DNA from: Saururus chinensis
Lineage: Eukaryota; Streptophyta; Magnoliopsida; Piperales; Saururaceae
Direction: 5' to 3'
Assembly (NCBI GenBank): GCA_035235625.1
Contig: CP141142.1
Location: forward strand, 14,538,995 to 14,602,994
DNA: 64,000 nt
Shown here: positions 23,867 through 35,939 of the stretch, piece after piece
How positions within the stretch are numbered: position 1 is the stretch's first letter
Layout: every line of letters begins with the position of its first letter
Program-made: the position numbers and the translations under genes
Notes under the pieces: generated by a model
Told to the model about the DNA's origin: nothing
The model's input: only the letters and a program-made list of their open reading frames with translations
Databases searched by the model: none

Positions 23867-24961
23867 ATCTTCGCTAACTCCGTTTGGGCTAAACTTCACT
23901 TGCATAAATGCTTCCATAAATGCTTGATTATATAGCCTTTTTCTACATTAGGCTCTAACATTAATTAACTAAATTAAATTAAGCCTTAACTAATCATAAA
24001 TGAATATAAAATAGACTCAAGTGTTAGAAGTAAGGGCATTTAGATTAATATATATTTTGTGCATATTACCCGGCGAGCAGCCTTGTACCCCGCACCTCAA
24101 CGCTGACCATGCCAGAGACTGGGCAGGGTGGCTGGACTGAGTTGTGGAGATAAAGAATCTAAACAGCCCTATACCCCACACCTGAACATGGGTCCACCAC
24201 CGTTGTCGACGATAAAACAAATCGGCCATGAGCTGTGCTACGAAGAACGCCAGACAAGTCTAAGCAGTGTGTACACTTTGCACTTAAGAGCTTCAATGAT
24301 AATGACAAAGAAATATTTGGACTAGGAAGGATACAGGCAATACCCAACTCAAGTCTTCTTGCTGACATTATGTCTAGAACTGATTTTGAAACTACTAATG
24401 TAAACCGGCATCCTTGCCAAAAGCTCCTGGAAGTACATCTTGCTGTTTTAATAAATCTTTACCGGCAACCCAGGTTGTGAAGTTTTTCCAGGGTTCATGA
24501 CCCTGGATCAAAGGTATCTATTGTAGCGTACAAAATCTGCACAATGATTTATTTTAATGGGTTGATGACCCTGGATCAAAGGTATCTAATGTATGGTACA
24601 AAATCTTTACAATGATTTATTTTTATATACTCTCATCATTTTAAATTAATAGATATATTTGATAAAAATATTTGTTCTATATTAATAGTTTTATTTTATT
24701 CAATTTAAGTGCCTAATTGCTTAAAAAATAATATTATAAATTTATTTGATTTTTCTTAGAAGTAGGCTTGACCCTTCAATAAAAATTTTAATTTTTTAAA
24801 TAAAATTATTAATATATGCCAGAGAGAATATATATTATCTTAGAACATGAGTGATTAGGTGGGGTCTTAGTCTTTTAGAGATAAAAAGATAGTACAAGTG
24901 AGTCCTCTACAATATTTGAAATCATGGTCTACTTGTGGGGTGCCACTTGTCGGGTTGATAA
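23867..24961. other. Spacer between Copia A and Copia B
   Basis: No gene recognised. At 24483-24600 the phrase GACCCTGGATCAAAGGTATCTA occurs twice in shortened form about 70 bases apart (24500 and 24569), with TGTACAAAATCT and ACAATGATTTATTTT following each: a small tandem duplication. At 24630-24760 is an AT-rich segment resembling the one at 53928-54060 (shared TTTTATTTTATTCAATTTAAGTG), perhaps the same MITE family. It ends with the GATAA duplicated target at 24957-24961. Confidence 0.6.
24957..24961. repeat. Target-site duplication, left copy (GATAA)
   Basis: GATAA directly precedes the 5' LTR and recurs at 31863-31867 directly after the 3' LTR. Five bases is the normal duplication length for a copia integrase. 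Confidence 0.9.
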
Positions 24962-25967
24962 TGTTGGACCATGGAATGGGCTCGGGCCCGGTTTGGTCCA
25001 ACGATGTAGCGGTCCGGGTGAATTGGTACGGGCCACAGGGTCTAAGGGTGGTGGGGGCGGTCACGCCGACTCCACATGTACCTTCTTTACACTAATTCGA
25101 TTGGGACCCGCCGATGTGACACACACACTAGGCATTCGACTAGGTTTTACATTAACGCTTTTTAGGGCCCAAACGCGCAAATTAGGTGTCAAGGGTTGGA
25201 CCCATGGTCAGCGAGGGGTCGACCCTGTCACGGGCTTGGTAGTGTGCAAGGGGTCCAAGCCTCCGCAGGCTCTGAGGTATAAAGCCCGCTCCCGTTGTGT
25301 AAGACCCTCTAGTGAAATCAGAAGGAAAAAAGTAATGAAGCCCAATTAGTAATAGCCAATTAAGGCCTGCTTAAGATAGGAATGGGGAAGGGTATTTGAG
25401 GGAGAGAATGAGAGGAGTCAACCCTAACTTGAAAAAGAAAGGGCTGACCCCCTCTCTTGTCTTCTCTCTCTCCGAATCAAGTCGCCTTCCTCTCTCTCTT
25501 GGTTTCGGCCTGCTCAAGCAAGGGGGGTTTCTTGCTGCTGGCCGCCCTCCTACTCCCCTCTCCTAAGCATTCTTAGAGAGCTGATTAAGGGAGAATCATC
25601 TCCTCCTTGGCTGGATCTTGTAGTCTGATTCAAGGGCTGCATCATTGCTGAATTTTTCGTTCAATCTAAGCTAAGGTTGTGAGGGATTTGCACATTAGAA
25701 AGGTAAACTCTAATCTCTAATTGTAGTTCTTGTGTTTGGTGTGCAAAGAATTGATTCTTGGAGAGCGTGCAAGGGCTGGTATGCCCAGGTCAGTTCGTAT
25801 TTGTTCCATATTGATTCCTCTTTGATTGATTTATGTTTAGATGCATGCTTATTGCTTAATTGATGTTAGTATTATGCATTTTTTGGTGTAGATTGATTTA
25901 AAGATTGGATCTTGATTGTTGCATCAACCCCCTCTCACTGTGCTTCCGCTAGTCTGGCCACTCAACA
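24962..25967 (+). mobile_element. Copia B 5' LTR (about 1006 bp)
   Basis: Starts TGTTGGACCATGG and ends ...CTCAACA one base before the primer-binding site. It carries TATAAAG at 25278-25284. A CT-rich tract (25444-25500) follows the likely transcription start. Confidence 0.93.
25278..25284 (+). promoter_or_regulatory. TATA box of the Copia B 5' LTR
   Basis: TATAAAG in the 5' LTR. The matching place in the 3' LTR reads CATAGAG, so only the 5' copy keeps the box. Confidence 0.65.
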
Positions 25968-25968
25968 G

Positions 25969-25980
25969 TGGTATCAGAGC
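25969..25980 (+). promoter_or_regulatory. Copia B primer-binding site
   Basis: TGGTATCAGAGC, complementary to the 3' end of initiator methionine tRNA, one base after the LTR end. Confidence 0.95.
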
Positions 25981-26913
25981 CTTTTAGAGGGAGGCTGGTT
26001 GCTGGTTTGATCAAAGATCAATCTTAATTACATAATCTAGGTCTAGATTGCTAGAATTGAGGTTTTTTGTTAAAATCGATTAATCTACCCATTCCAATCA
26101 AGGGGCTTTTGATATAAGATTTAAATTGACTATAAATTGAATATTTATGAATGTCTTTCTTGCTGGTTTCACGTGATTTGGAGTAATAATTGTGTTTTTT
26201 GCACGATTGTATGCATGTAGGGGCATAGTGGTAATTTTGCCATAATAGAATTGTGCATATTTATTTCTCTGGTCACAATTTGAGCGCACATGCCCTTTCT
26301 GTCTACAAGGGTCAATTGAATTATTTTTTATTATGATAAATTAATTTAATTGGTTTTAAGGGTGTAAATTGACCATTATAGCCCTAGGGGCATTTTGGAC
26401 AATTTACACGTGCCTTGTGTGTGCTGAAAATGTTTTCTATTCAGAATTGTTATTCCCTGTGATATTAACTTTTAAAGTTGCTGTGATAAATTTTGGTGTG
26501 CCCTTAAGGGTGGAAAAGACCAAAACAACCCTAGGGGTATTTTGGTAAATTTGTAGCAAAATTGTTTTGGACAGAATTTTAAAATACCAAAAGCCTCTAA
26601 TTGTGTTTGTTTGCTGTTTTGTATGCTGAGCTTGGTGTTTAAGGGTTTCTAAATTCTTAAAACACCTAGATAACCTAATTAGGGTAGCTTCCTTTAAGGG
26701 ATTAAGGGGTAGTTAGGGTTATTTTTGGAAAGTAACCCAAACTCTAATTAGGTGAATCTAAATAAGGAAACTCAGCTTGATATAATCTTTTGTCTCTTAG
26801 GCTTATTTTTTTAGATTAAGAGTTCTCTAAGCAATTACCTTTTTTTGAAGCAGCTAGCCTTCCATAAATAATATTAATTTCCTACTCTCTGCCTGTTTCA
26901 TTGTAGATACTCA
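25981..26913 (+). other. Copia B leader
   Basis: About 930 AT-rich bases between the primer-binding site and the gag ATG. No frame is recognised. A short phrase of the type CCCTAGGGG(C/T)ATTTTGG occurs twice (around 26382 and 26531), indicating an internal duplication. Confidence 0.7.
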
Positions 26914-27690
26914 ATGGCTTCCAAAATGGTCACTTATGAATTAAGAAAAACTGAAAAGATGAATACTAACAATTATTTAGTGTGGAAGAGGAGGATTTAC
27001 CACATCCTTATTCTTTTTGATCTTTCTAATGTAATTGAGAAGATCATTGAGCCAGTGCCAGAGGCTCTTTAGCTGCTCAGAAGAAAGCCTATAAAAAGCT
27101 AAGAGAGAATGACAACAAAGATAGGTCCACTATTCTGACTTTAATGGAGCCTAAGATGGAAAGGCTCTTTGAAAAGTACATGACTGTCAGAGACATGCTG
27201 GAAGCAGTGTCTGTGAGGTATGGGGAGCAGACTGAAGCTCATAAGAGGATGTTGCACTCTACGTATCAAAACTTCAAGATGAGGGAAGGAGATGATGTGA
27301 ATGAGCACCTGAGTGCCATGTCCATCATAGCTGATGACTTGGAGACACTAGAGGACTCAATCTCTAAAGGGGTCCAAATGTCAACAGTGTTGAATAGCCT
27401 TCCCAAATCTTGGGAGACTGTGGTGGTCTATCTGAATATGAATGACCAGAAGATCACAATGGAGGCTCTGACTGCTAAGATAAGGCTTGAGCAAGAAAGG
27501 AAGAACCATGTGAAGGCTTTTGGGGGTGCTGCTATTGCCAACCTAGCATAGAACTCTGGTGGGGGCAAGAAAGGTGGATAGGGGCCTGGACCATCTAAGA
27601 AAGCTTTCAAGCAGAAGATGAAGAAGCCTTAGAATAAGGGCACTGGAAAAGGGAATGACAAACCCAAAGGTGCATGTTTCAAGTGTGGCT
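26914..27690 (+). pseudogene. Copia B gag, broken by stops
   Basis: The start ATG at 26914 opens MASKMVTYELRKTEKMNTNN and the YLVWKRRI motif of copia gags. A TAG with a frameshift near 27070 interrupts it. The UBN2-type core continues at 27144-27551 (EAVSVRYGEQTEAHKRML, LNSLPKSWETVV). Further TAG/TGA codons fall at the end of the core and in the lysine-rich linker. The zinc knuckle reads CFKCG-stop-VGHFKANYP, so a stop lies inside it and the last cysteine is tyrosine. Several stops sit where related elements have glutamine or tryptophan. Confidence 0.9.
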
Positions 27691-30600
27691 AGGTGGGCCA
27701 CTTCAAGGCTAACTATCCCCAGAAGGATGACCACTTAAGAAATAACAAGGGCAAGAGCAAAGAGATAGTCTGTGTTGTCTTTGAAGTGATGATAGTTGAC
27801 ATCAAGGAGAAGACTTGGTGGCTGGACTTAGGAGCAACTGTGCATATGTCACACTCTAGGGGCGCTAAGGGAGAAATGATCAGTCTGATGCCAGGCTAGA
27901 AAAAAGTCTTCATGGGAAACAACACCTACAGTGAGGTGGAGGCGATGGGAACTTAAAGATTTCCTTGAAGGATGGGTCTACCCTAGTGCTGACTGATGTA
28001 CTCTTTGCTCCCTCTATGAGGAGGAACCTGATTTCAATCCTTGTTTTGACCAAGAAGGGGTTTGAAGTTAGGTTCAAGAGGGGTAAGGCTACTGTGGGCA
28101 AGGGTGTGACTGTTTTATTTACTGCTTCTTTAGTTGATGGTTTTTACTGCTTAGATGTAAAGAACACAATTGAATCTAATGAAATAAGCACTTCCGAGTA
28201 CATTATTTTATCTGTGGATGATGTCTTGCTATAGTATATGCGTTTGTGCCATGTAAATGTAGACAAGCTACATAGGATGTCGAGCACTGGGTTGTTACCC
28301 AAAATATCCGAAGACCTATGTGTGTGTGAGGATTGCTTATTGGGTAAGATGAGCAGACAATCCTTCCAAAAGGGACAAAGGGCAAATGATCTCTTAGGGG
28401 TGGTACATTCTGACATCTGTTGGTCCCTGAATGTTCAGACCCACAAAGGGATGACATATTTTATTATGCTACTATTCAAGATATGGGTACATATATTTAA
28501 TAAGCAGGAAGTTTGATGCCTTAGATAAATTTAAAGAATTTAAAGCTGAGGTAGAGACTCAGTTAGGCAGGACAGTAAAAATCTTAAGGATTGACAGGGG
28601 TGGAGAGTACAGTTCTAACCTGTTTAAAGACTACTGTACTGATCAGGGAATAGTTTATCTGTACACCCTATCATACACTCCACAGAAAAATAGAGTGGTA
28701 GAAAGGCGTAAAAGGACGCTTATGGATATGGTAAGTTTCATGCTAAATCAATATGAGTTAAGAACCAACTTATGGGGTGAGGCTTTAGACACTGTCGTGT
28801 ACATCCTTAATCGTGTACCAACAAAGGTAGTCCAATGGACACCTTATGAGTTATAGATGGGTCGACGTCTAAACTTAGGGCATCTTAGAGTGTGGGGCTC
28901 TAGGGCATATGTTAAGGTGTTTGACCAGCATAGGTCAAAGATAGACACCAAAATCATAAAGTGCAACTTTATTGGTTACTGTGGTCACTCTAAGGGGTAC
29001 CAATTCATGGTTCACTACACGGATGGGACAGTGGGGGTAATTGAGTCTAGAGACGCTTATTTTTTGGAAGAAGAATTAAACCCTAGAATACATAACAAAA
29101 GAGTTGATTTATTCAAGGTGGTTAAAGAGGTTGATCCTAGTACTTCCCCCGAGGAAGTAATTGGATCAAATCAAAACCAAACCGAACTAGAACCCAGGGC
29201 ATTGAGGGAAAGAAGACCTTCAATATTATTGAGGGACTTTTATACAATGCTAGGGGAGGACAACGTCATGTTAGATGAACCCATTGTAGATAACCCAATT
29301 GCCTTTAAGCAAGCTTTAAGTCTTTAAGAGTCCAGACGCTCAAGAATGGCAGGTTGCTATTTAGGAAGAGATGAACTTTATCATAAAGAACAAAATCTGA
29401 GAGATAGTAGATCCACCTGAAGGATGAAAGCCCATTGGGTGTAAATGGATCTTCAAAAAGAAGCTTAATGCCAATAGGTCTATGTTAAGTACAAGGATAG
29501 ATTAGTGGCCAAGGGCTTCACCCAAGTGTATGGGATGGACTTTAAAGAGATACTCACCAGTGTTAAGATTTGACTCGATTAGATGTCTCTTAGCATGCGT
29601 TGCTTACTTTGATTTAGAGTTACACCAAATGGATGTAAAAACTGCATTCCTAAATGGAGATTTAGAGGAAGAGATTTACATGGAACAACCTGAGGGTTTC
29701 ATGGTTCCTAGAGAGGAACACAAGGTGTGCAAGCTCATAAAATTATTGTATGGCCTAAAACAATCTCCTTGACAATGATACTTCACTTTTCACAAGGTTA
29801 TTAGTGAGTATGGGTTCATAATAAACGAACACGATCACTGTGTCTATACTGTCCGAGATGGGGCTTGGCATATGATAAGGTAACTATATGTTGATGACAT
29901 ATTCTTGATGGGGAATGACCTTAGTATGATATCCAGTTTAAAGGAATGACTCAAAACCCAATTTGAGATGACAGACATGGGTGAGGCATCCTACATCCTT
30001 GGGATAAAAATTGACAGAGATAGAAAGGCTAGGAAGCTTAGTATATCTCAAGAGTCATACATAGAAAGCATCCTCAAATGCTTCAATGTTATTAGTTGGA
30101 AAACCATTGAATCTCTTATTTACAAGGGTACGATATTGTTTAAGATTATAGCTCCTCGAACAGAGGAAGACCAACTCCGGATAGATTTAGTGCCATATGC
30201 ACAGGCTATTGACAGCTTGATGTATGCCATGACATGTACTCGACCTGATTTGAGTTTTGTGGTAAGCTTGTTAAGCCGTTACCAATCACACCCTGGTCTT
30301 CAGCACTGACAAGTGGTGAAGAGCGTATTTCAGTACCTATTAGGGTCTAAGAGTTTAAAACGCACCTATCAAGCGGAAAGTTTATCATTGGCTAGATATA
30401 GTAATTTAGACTATGCGAGGGATCCAGATGACAGAAAATCCACTGCTGGATATGTCTTCATGTTTGGAGGCAGGGCCATATTGTGGGCAAGTAAGAAATA
30501 GAAGAGTATTTCTAAGTCTACGATGGAAGATGAATTTTATGCATGTAGTATTGTAGCTTCTCAGGCAGTTTGGATAAAGGAGTTTCTAGCAAGATTGGGA

Positions 30601-30882
30601 CTAGAAGACTAGACTGATGCTCCTATCCAGATGTATTGTGATAATTTGGCTATAGTGTCGACACTTAAGAATAGGGAGATTAGTGTCAGAGGTAAGCACA
30701 TTGAAGTGCATTACTATTACATCTTCGACATGCTACAGAGGGGAAAAGCGATTGTGAGTCATCTTCCTACTACTGAAATGTTGGTAGATCTGTTCACTAA
30801 GGATTTAATGATGAATCTATTAAGCACACTCATAGCATTGGTCTACGATAGGACTAGCGCAAGTCACCGTTGGATCATATGA
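27691..30882 (+). pseudogene. Copia B protease, integrase, reverse transcriptase and RNase H, broken by stops
   Basis: In order: protease (WWLDLGATVHMS, with leucine where the active-site serine or threonine is normal); pre-integrase (RLCHVNVDKLHRM ... CEDCLLGKM); integrase core with its two aspartates ([15 protein letters not shown]) and glutamate (VVERRKRT) still present. Next come the link (GRRLNLGHLRVWGSRAYVKV), then reverse transcriptase from 29470 (DVKTAFLNGDLEEEIYMEQP, LYVDDIFLMGND) and RNase H (DPDDRKSTAGYVFMFGG, MYCDNLAIVSTLKN). Frames are broken by at least ten stops and some frameshifts. The YVDD polymerase site is intact. The product would copy element RNA into DNA and insert it, but no functional polyprotein can be made. 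Confidence 0.92.
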
Positions 30883-30893
30883 GCCCTTCACCC

Positions 30894-30904
30894 ATAGTGG
30901 GGGA
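30894..30904 (+). other. Copia B polypurine tract
   Basis: ATAGTGGGGGA directly precedes the 3' LTR, where plus-strand DNA synthesis is primed. Confidence 0.75.
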
Positions 30905-31862
30905 TGTTGGACCATGGTATGGGCTCGGGCCTGGTTTGGTCTAATGATGTAGCGGTCTGGGTGAACTGGTACAGGCCATGAGGTCCAGGGGTAGTGGGGG
31001 CGGTCGTGCCGACCCCACATGTACCTTCGCTACACTAATTTGATTGGGACCCGCTGACGTCACACATGCACGCTAGGCATTCGACTAGGTTGTGCTTTAA
31101 CACGTTGTCGGGCCCAGATGCGTGAATTAGGTGCCGAGGGTGGGACCCGTGGTTAGTGAGGGGTCGACCCTATCGCTGGCTTGGTCGTGTGCATGGGGTC
31201 CAGGCCTCCACGAGCTCTGAGACATAGAGCCCGCTCCTGTTGTGTAAGATCCTCTAGTGAAACGGGAAGGAAAAGAATAATGAAGCCCAGTTAGTAATAG
31301 CCCAATTAAGGCCCGCTTAAGATAGGAATGTGGAAGGGTATTTGAGGGAGCGAAAGAGAGGAGTCAACCCTAACTTGAAAAAATAAGGGCCGGCCCCCTC
31401 TCTTATCTTCTCTCTCTCTCCCAATCAAGTCGCCCCCCTTTCTCTCTTAGTTTTGGCCTGCTTAAGTAAGGGGGGTTTCTTGCTGCTGGCTGCCCTCCTT
31501 CTTCCATCTCTAAAGCATTCTTAGAGGGCTGATTAAGGGAGAATCATCTCCTCCTTTGCTGGATCTTGGAGGCTAATTCAAGGGCTGCATCATTGCTGAA
31601 TTTTTTCTTTAATCCAAACAAAGGTTGTGAGAGATCTGCACATTAGAAAAGTAAACTTTAATATCTACTTGTAGTTCTTGTGTTTGATATGCAAGGATTA
31701 ATTCTTGGAGAGTGTACAAGGGCTAAAACGCCCAGGTCAGTTCGTATTTGTTTCATATTAATTCTTCTTTAATTAATTTATATTTATTGCTTAATTAATA
31801 TAAGTATTATGAATATTTTAGTATAGATTAATTTAAAGATTAGATCTTGCGACCACTTAACA
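30905..31862 (+). mobile_element. Copia B 3' LTR (958 bp)
   Basis: Starts TGTTGGACCATGG and ends in CTTAACA. It is about 50 bases shorter than the 5' LTR, mostly because of a gap of roughly 40 bases near the end (before GACCACTTAACA), so part of the terminus was lost. Confidence 0.93.
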
Positions 31863-31867
31863 GATAA
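31863..31867. repeat. Target-site duplication, right copy (GATAA)
   Basis: Matches 24957-24961 exactly and abuts the 3' LTR. Confidence 0.9.
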
Positions 31868-32485
31868 GTAACATCACTGGGGTGAGAGTTGAGAGTCATT
31901 CTTTCATTCTTTAATTTATGAGAAGTAGCGTCTTTTTCTTTGAAAAGCAAACAAATTAAGTGATAAGTATGAAGTGACAGCATTGTTAAATGAGATAACA
32001 ACACTGACCAATGAGGAGTGATGGTCCCATCGGGTTTTGCACTGCATTGAGTGGAAAGTGGAAAAAGGCGGAAGGTAATCTATCGTTCCTTTGTTCTGTA
32101 GAGCAGCATCCATCTCATCTATGTCTCACGTAATAATACCGAACCTGGACCATCGCTGTCGGCAGCACTGAGCTGAATTGGAAAGAAAAAGACCCGAGCA
32201 GCCATAACGGACCATGGCTCGCCGGCGGCGGCGTCATAAAGTAACGGATAATGACGATGGATAAGGGGCGGAGTCGGCCGGGCTCCTAATGACCAGCCGG
32301 AATGATAATGACAATAGATAAGATTTTTGCTTGCCTTTTTGAACCGGAAAATGAGACTAGGTACCAATTTCTGACCAATATCCAAGTCAAAGTTTGCTTA
32401 CTTGTTACATCTATGAAATATATTGCGCATTTTCTTTTATATGATGAGAAGGAAAATTTTACTAAAATAGGCTTAAGATATAATA
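31868..32485. other. Spacer between Copia B and the fold-back element
   Basis: No gene recognised. A short GC-rich stretch (32190-32285, CGGCGGCGGCG) is followed by AT-rich sequence. Confidence 0.6.
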
Positions 32486-32689
32486 TATTACACAAAATGC
32501 CTCATATTATGATGTAATATACAAAATGACCATGTGCATTCTCATTTTCTTCCTTATTACTTCACTAATCCATTATTTTTCATTTCCAATAGTTCCAACT
32601 TTGACACCAACTCCACTACCTCTACCATCGACTGTCGCCGCTATTATCAATTTCGTCATCTTTATCATCAACTCCGCTTCATCGAACTT

Positions 32690-32880
32690 TGTCTTTAGCT
32701 CCTCCTTCACTGTCTCTTTCTCTTTCTCCCCTTTCTGCCACCACCTCATCTTCCTCTTCCTCTTCCCCTCCCCCTCATTCTTTTCCTCCTCTCCTCCTTT
32801 CTCTCCTCTCTGTCCTCCTCCTCCCCTCCACCTATTCTCCTCTCATTTTCCTCATCAATCACCTCCTTTTCCTCTTTTTT
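32690..32880 (+). repeat. Pyrimidine-rich tract in the left fold-back arm
   Basis: Long runs of CTTCCTC, CTCCTC and CCCCTCC. The open frames here (serine/proline/phenylalanine) arise from the repeat. The complementary purine-rich tract lies in the right arm at 34090-34260, so one strand of each arm is nearly all pyrimidine or purine. Confidence 0.9.
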
Positions 32881-34262
32881 AGAATCTAACAAGACTAGTA
32901 ACTAACTAGCCAATGGAGACACTAAAAATTTATTTTTTCCTCTACAAGCTCAAAATACTAAAAAAATAGACTCATGGACATGTTAAACTACTCAAAATTA
33001 AGGGTGATTTTATTTTTACTTGGTTCTGCATTTTTTCTAATGCTAAGCAAAACTTCGTACTGATAATAGAGAGTCGACAATCAGATTTATTGACATCATT
33101 ATGAGCGATAATATCTCTCTCTGTATCTACAATGGACTATCTTAACAAACTAAATAAATAAAATAAAAAAATAAAGCAAACTTTAAACTCGTGTCTTTCA
33201 ATTGTCTCGATTGTCGACTATCGGTTGTCGAATGTCCCGACTGTTGATTGTCACACATCTATAAAGGTTGATGATGCAGGAGAAGAAGATTATTACTACC
33301 AGTGCTAGAGAAGAAGGTGGTCTTTGGCACTGGGCATTATAATAGTCAATAGTTGGGACGTTCAACAACTAACAGTTGATAATCAAGACAACGGTAGTCA
33401 ATAGTTGAGATAGCGTATAGTCGACAGTTGCATATTTAAAATTTGTTTTATTTTTCTATTGTCTCTCTAAGTATTTACAATAAATTATCTTTAATAAACT
33501 ACATAGATAAAATAAAAAATAAAGTAAATTTTAAATATACCATCATCGATTGTCTCTACTATTGTTGTTAACTGCCTCGATTGCCAATGACAACTATTGA
33601 ATATCCCAACTATCATAACATTAGTAGATAGTGACCACTTTCTTCTCTGGCTCTGGCAATGAGAATCTTCTTCTCCGGCGTTGATAATATTTTATACATG
33701 CGCGTGTGATAGTTGACAGTTGGGACATTCAAAAATCGAGACAACCGACACTTGCATGTTTAAAATTTACTTTCTTTTTCATTTTATCTATGTATTTTGT
33801 TAAGATAGTTCATTGAAAATACTTTGGGTAACATTGTCACTCATAATGTTGTCTTATATCCCCTTTATTGCAAGAAATCTAATTGTCGACTATTAACTAT
33901 CGACTGCCAATACGAGGTTTGCGTTAGCATTAGAGAAAGCTCATAATCAAGTACAAATAAAACACATTCTTGGTTTTGAATTGTCTAACATGGTTACGAG
34001 TTTTTTCTTTTTAAGATTTGAGCTTGTAGATAAAAAAAATTAAAATTTTAATACTCCACTGGCTAGTTTATAATCGGTCTTGTTAGATTTTGGCAGGGAG
34101 GAAGAGGAGGCAACCGAGGAAGAAAAAGGGAGGAAAATAGAGAGGAGGGGAGGAGAGAGTAGGAGAGGAGAGAGAGAGAGAGAGAGGAGGAGGAGGAGGA
34201 GGAAGGGGAGGAAAAGGAGGAGAAGGAGAGGAGAGGAGGAAAAAGAAGATGAGGAGGATGAT

Positions 34263-35939
34263 AATTAATTTGTCTAGATGGCTATATTGGCATACATCAC
34301 ATATAAAATTGTGTAGTTCAAAAACAAATACTTAAATTGTGATGACCCATAAAATCCATACATAAAATTAACACATAAGCATTTACAACAATAGGTGAGT
34401 AGGCAACTAGGATTACTATGCATAGAGCTGATGATTATACACAAATTTATCTCTAGGCATCTCATGCCTTTAAACATCAATTAACATGAGTAATTACATG
34501 GCTTTAACTACAATAGAACATAGATAATTCATTCTAATATTTTTCCTCTTTCACCTCTTCATTTGCAACAACTCTTGTAGAATCTGAGGGTGGGTAAGTA
34601 TATTTATACTCAGTAGGTTGTGCTAAATTGTATAAACATGCTATAAAAGAGTCCTTGAAAACAATCATGATCATAACATAATTATATATTTTCAAAGATT
34701 CTGAAATTAAATCATCCATCATAAAAAAGATCAATCTTTTAGAAATCTTGGATCAATCTTGCATCAAACTTGGATAAATCTTGAAACAAACTTGGATCAA
34801 TCCTAGATCGATCTTGGATCAAACTTGGATAAATCCTAGATCAATCTTGGATAAACACACATCAACATATAAGGATTTAACGTGAAAAACCCAAAATAGG
34901 GTGAAAATTCACAAAAACCTCACATGGTCAAATCAATACACAAATATACAATAACTTGCAAGGCCCAAAGAACAACCAACCAACATCTATTGACTTGACA
35001 TAAATGAAAACTCATTTTTTTATTCAGTCTTCTTCGTTATTGTCCTTCAAGTTTTTCTCTTCTCCGAATCCTTGAGGCTTTCCCTTTTTGTGTTTTGCCT
35101 TTGTCTTTTTCTTGCAACTCAATGAAAGACTCCATCAATTGTTGATCTCCCTTTGAGTTTACTTCAACTCCATTGAAGACTTGCTACAATTTCTTTTTTG
35201 TTTGCTGTGTGAGATTCTTCTCTTTCAACCGTATCTTCATGAAACTGCGATTAACATGAGCTGAAAGCTTTCTAGGTGATCTCTCTAGAAAAAAATAGGC
35301 AAGAAAATTTCCTCTATTCCCTATGATTTTCTATGTTTTTTTCTCTTTCCAATTTTGTGATTCCTTAGCCTTTAAATTGGTCTCTAAGTCGGTTTAAGAC
35401 TTTGACTCTAATTAGGTTTACAATCTCTTCTAAAAAGGCTTAAATTAGGCAATCATAATAGACAATGATCGATTATTCCAAATAGCGATTGATCTTTATA
35501 CTGTTTACTTAGGGTGCAACACTACTAATGATCTATCTCTCAAGCCGATGATCAATGGATAAACTCTCAACTTTGTTTAACAAAGTGTTGTTCAAGTGAC
35601 AATTAATCAATGCAATTAGTGTATTGTTCAAGATTTAGTAGATTGCACAATATTTTTATAGTTGTGCCCTTTATACTCTAATTCGGTCTAAAACTCCTAA
35701 ATAACATTCTAAGATGGTTCAAGATTAATCTCTTTTACCTTCAATACTCTTAGAGTTCAACTTTTATCGATAACAACACATTTGCTCCTATTTTTCAAGA
35801 TTGTCACTTCTAAATCTGACTCGACCACAATTGCATCTAGTTAGATTCCTCAGACTAATTACATACATGAGGTTACAACATAGTTTTGATTAATGAAATT
35901 AGCCATTTACAATATATATGCCTCATATGTTCTTTTAGA
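34263..35939 (-). mobile_element. LTR-type insertion inside the right fold-back arm
   Basis: About 1.68 kb interrupts the arm. The part from about 34735 to 35938 is the reverse complement of a diverged copy of the LTR at 44417. Shared blocks include GGTCGAGT near the LTR start, CTTGAAAAATAGGAGCAAA, an AAGACAAAGRCRAAACA block, and a TTGGGGCTTTCC/TTGGGTTTTTCACG block, in the same order. No internal region flanks it, so it is a solo LTR or a fragment. The part at 34263-34735 differs and contains a GTAAGTATATTTATACTCAGTAGG phrase typical of another LTR family. Confidence 0.65.
34735..34860. repeat. Minisatellite of CTTGGATCAAT-type units
   Basis: About ten imperfect units of 10-13 bases (CTTGGATCAAT, CTTGGATAAAT, CCTAGATCAAT) run in tandem, with alternating GATCAA and GATAAA forms. 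They lie at one end of the LTR-like insertion. Confidence 0.85.

Larger units (their letters stand above)
24962..31862 (+). mobile_element. Copia B: full-length, inactive Ty1/copia retrotransposon (6.9 kb)
   Basis: Complete element with 5' LTR 24962-25967, primer-binding site 25969-25980, leader, gag, protease, integrase, reverse transcriptase, RNase H, polypurine tract and 3' LTR 30905-31862, bordered by GATAA on both sides. It inserted once and has stayed in place. In the first 121 aligned bases the two LTRs differ at 16 positions by eye count, 15 of them transitions, so the insertion is old. More than ten in-frame stops make it inactive. It is of a different family from Copia A: LTR length and sequence differ. 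Confidence 0.95.

Noticed and set aside
24017..24480. Overlapping open frames of 65-81 codons on both strands between Copia A and Copia B
   Set aside because: No recognised domain; frames overlap in several phases as expected by chance.
32526..32889. Overlapping open frames of 118 and 66 codons rich in serine, proline and phenylalanine
   Set aside because: They come from the pyrimidine-rich tract of the fold-back arm; low complexity with no domain.
34080..34268. Arginine- and glutamate-rich open frame of 62 codons
   Set aside because: It is the purine-rich tract of the right fold-back arm.
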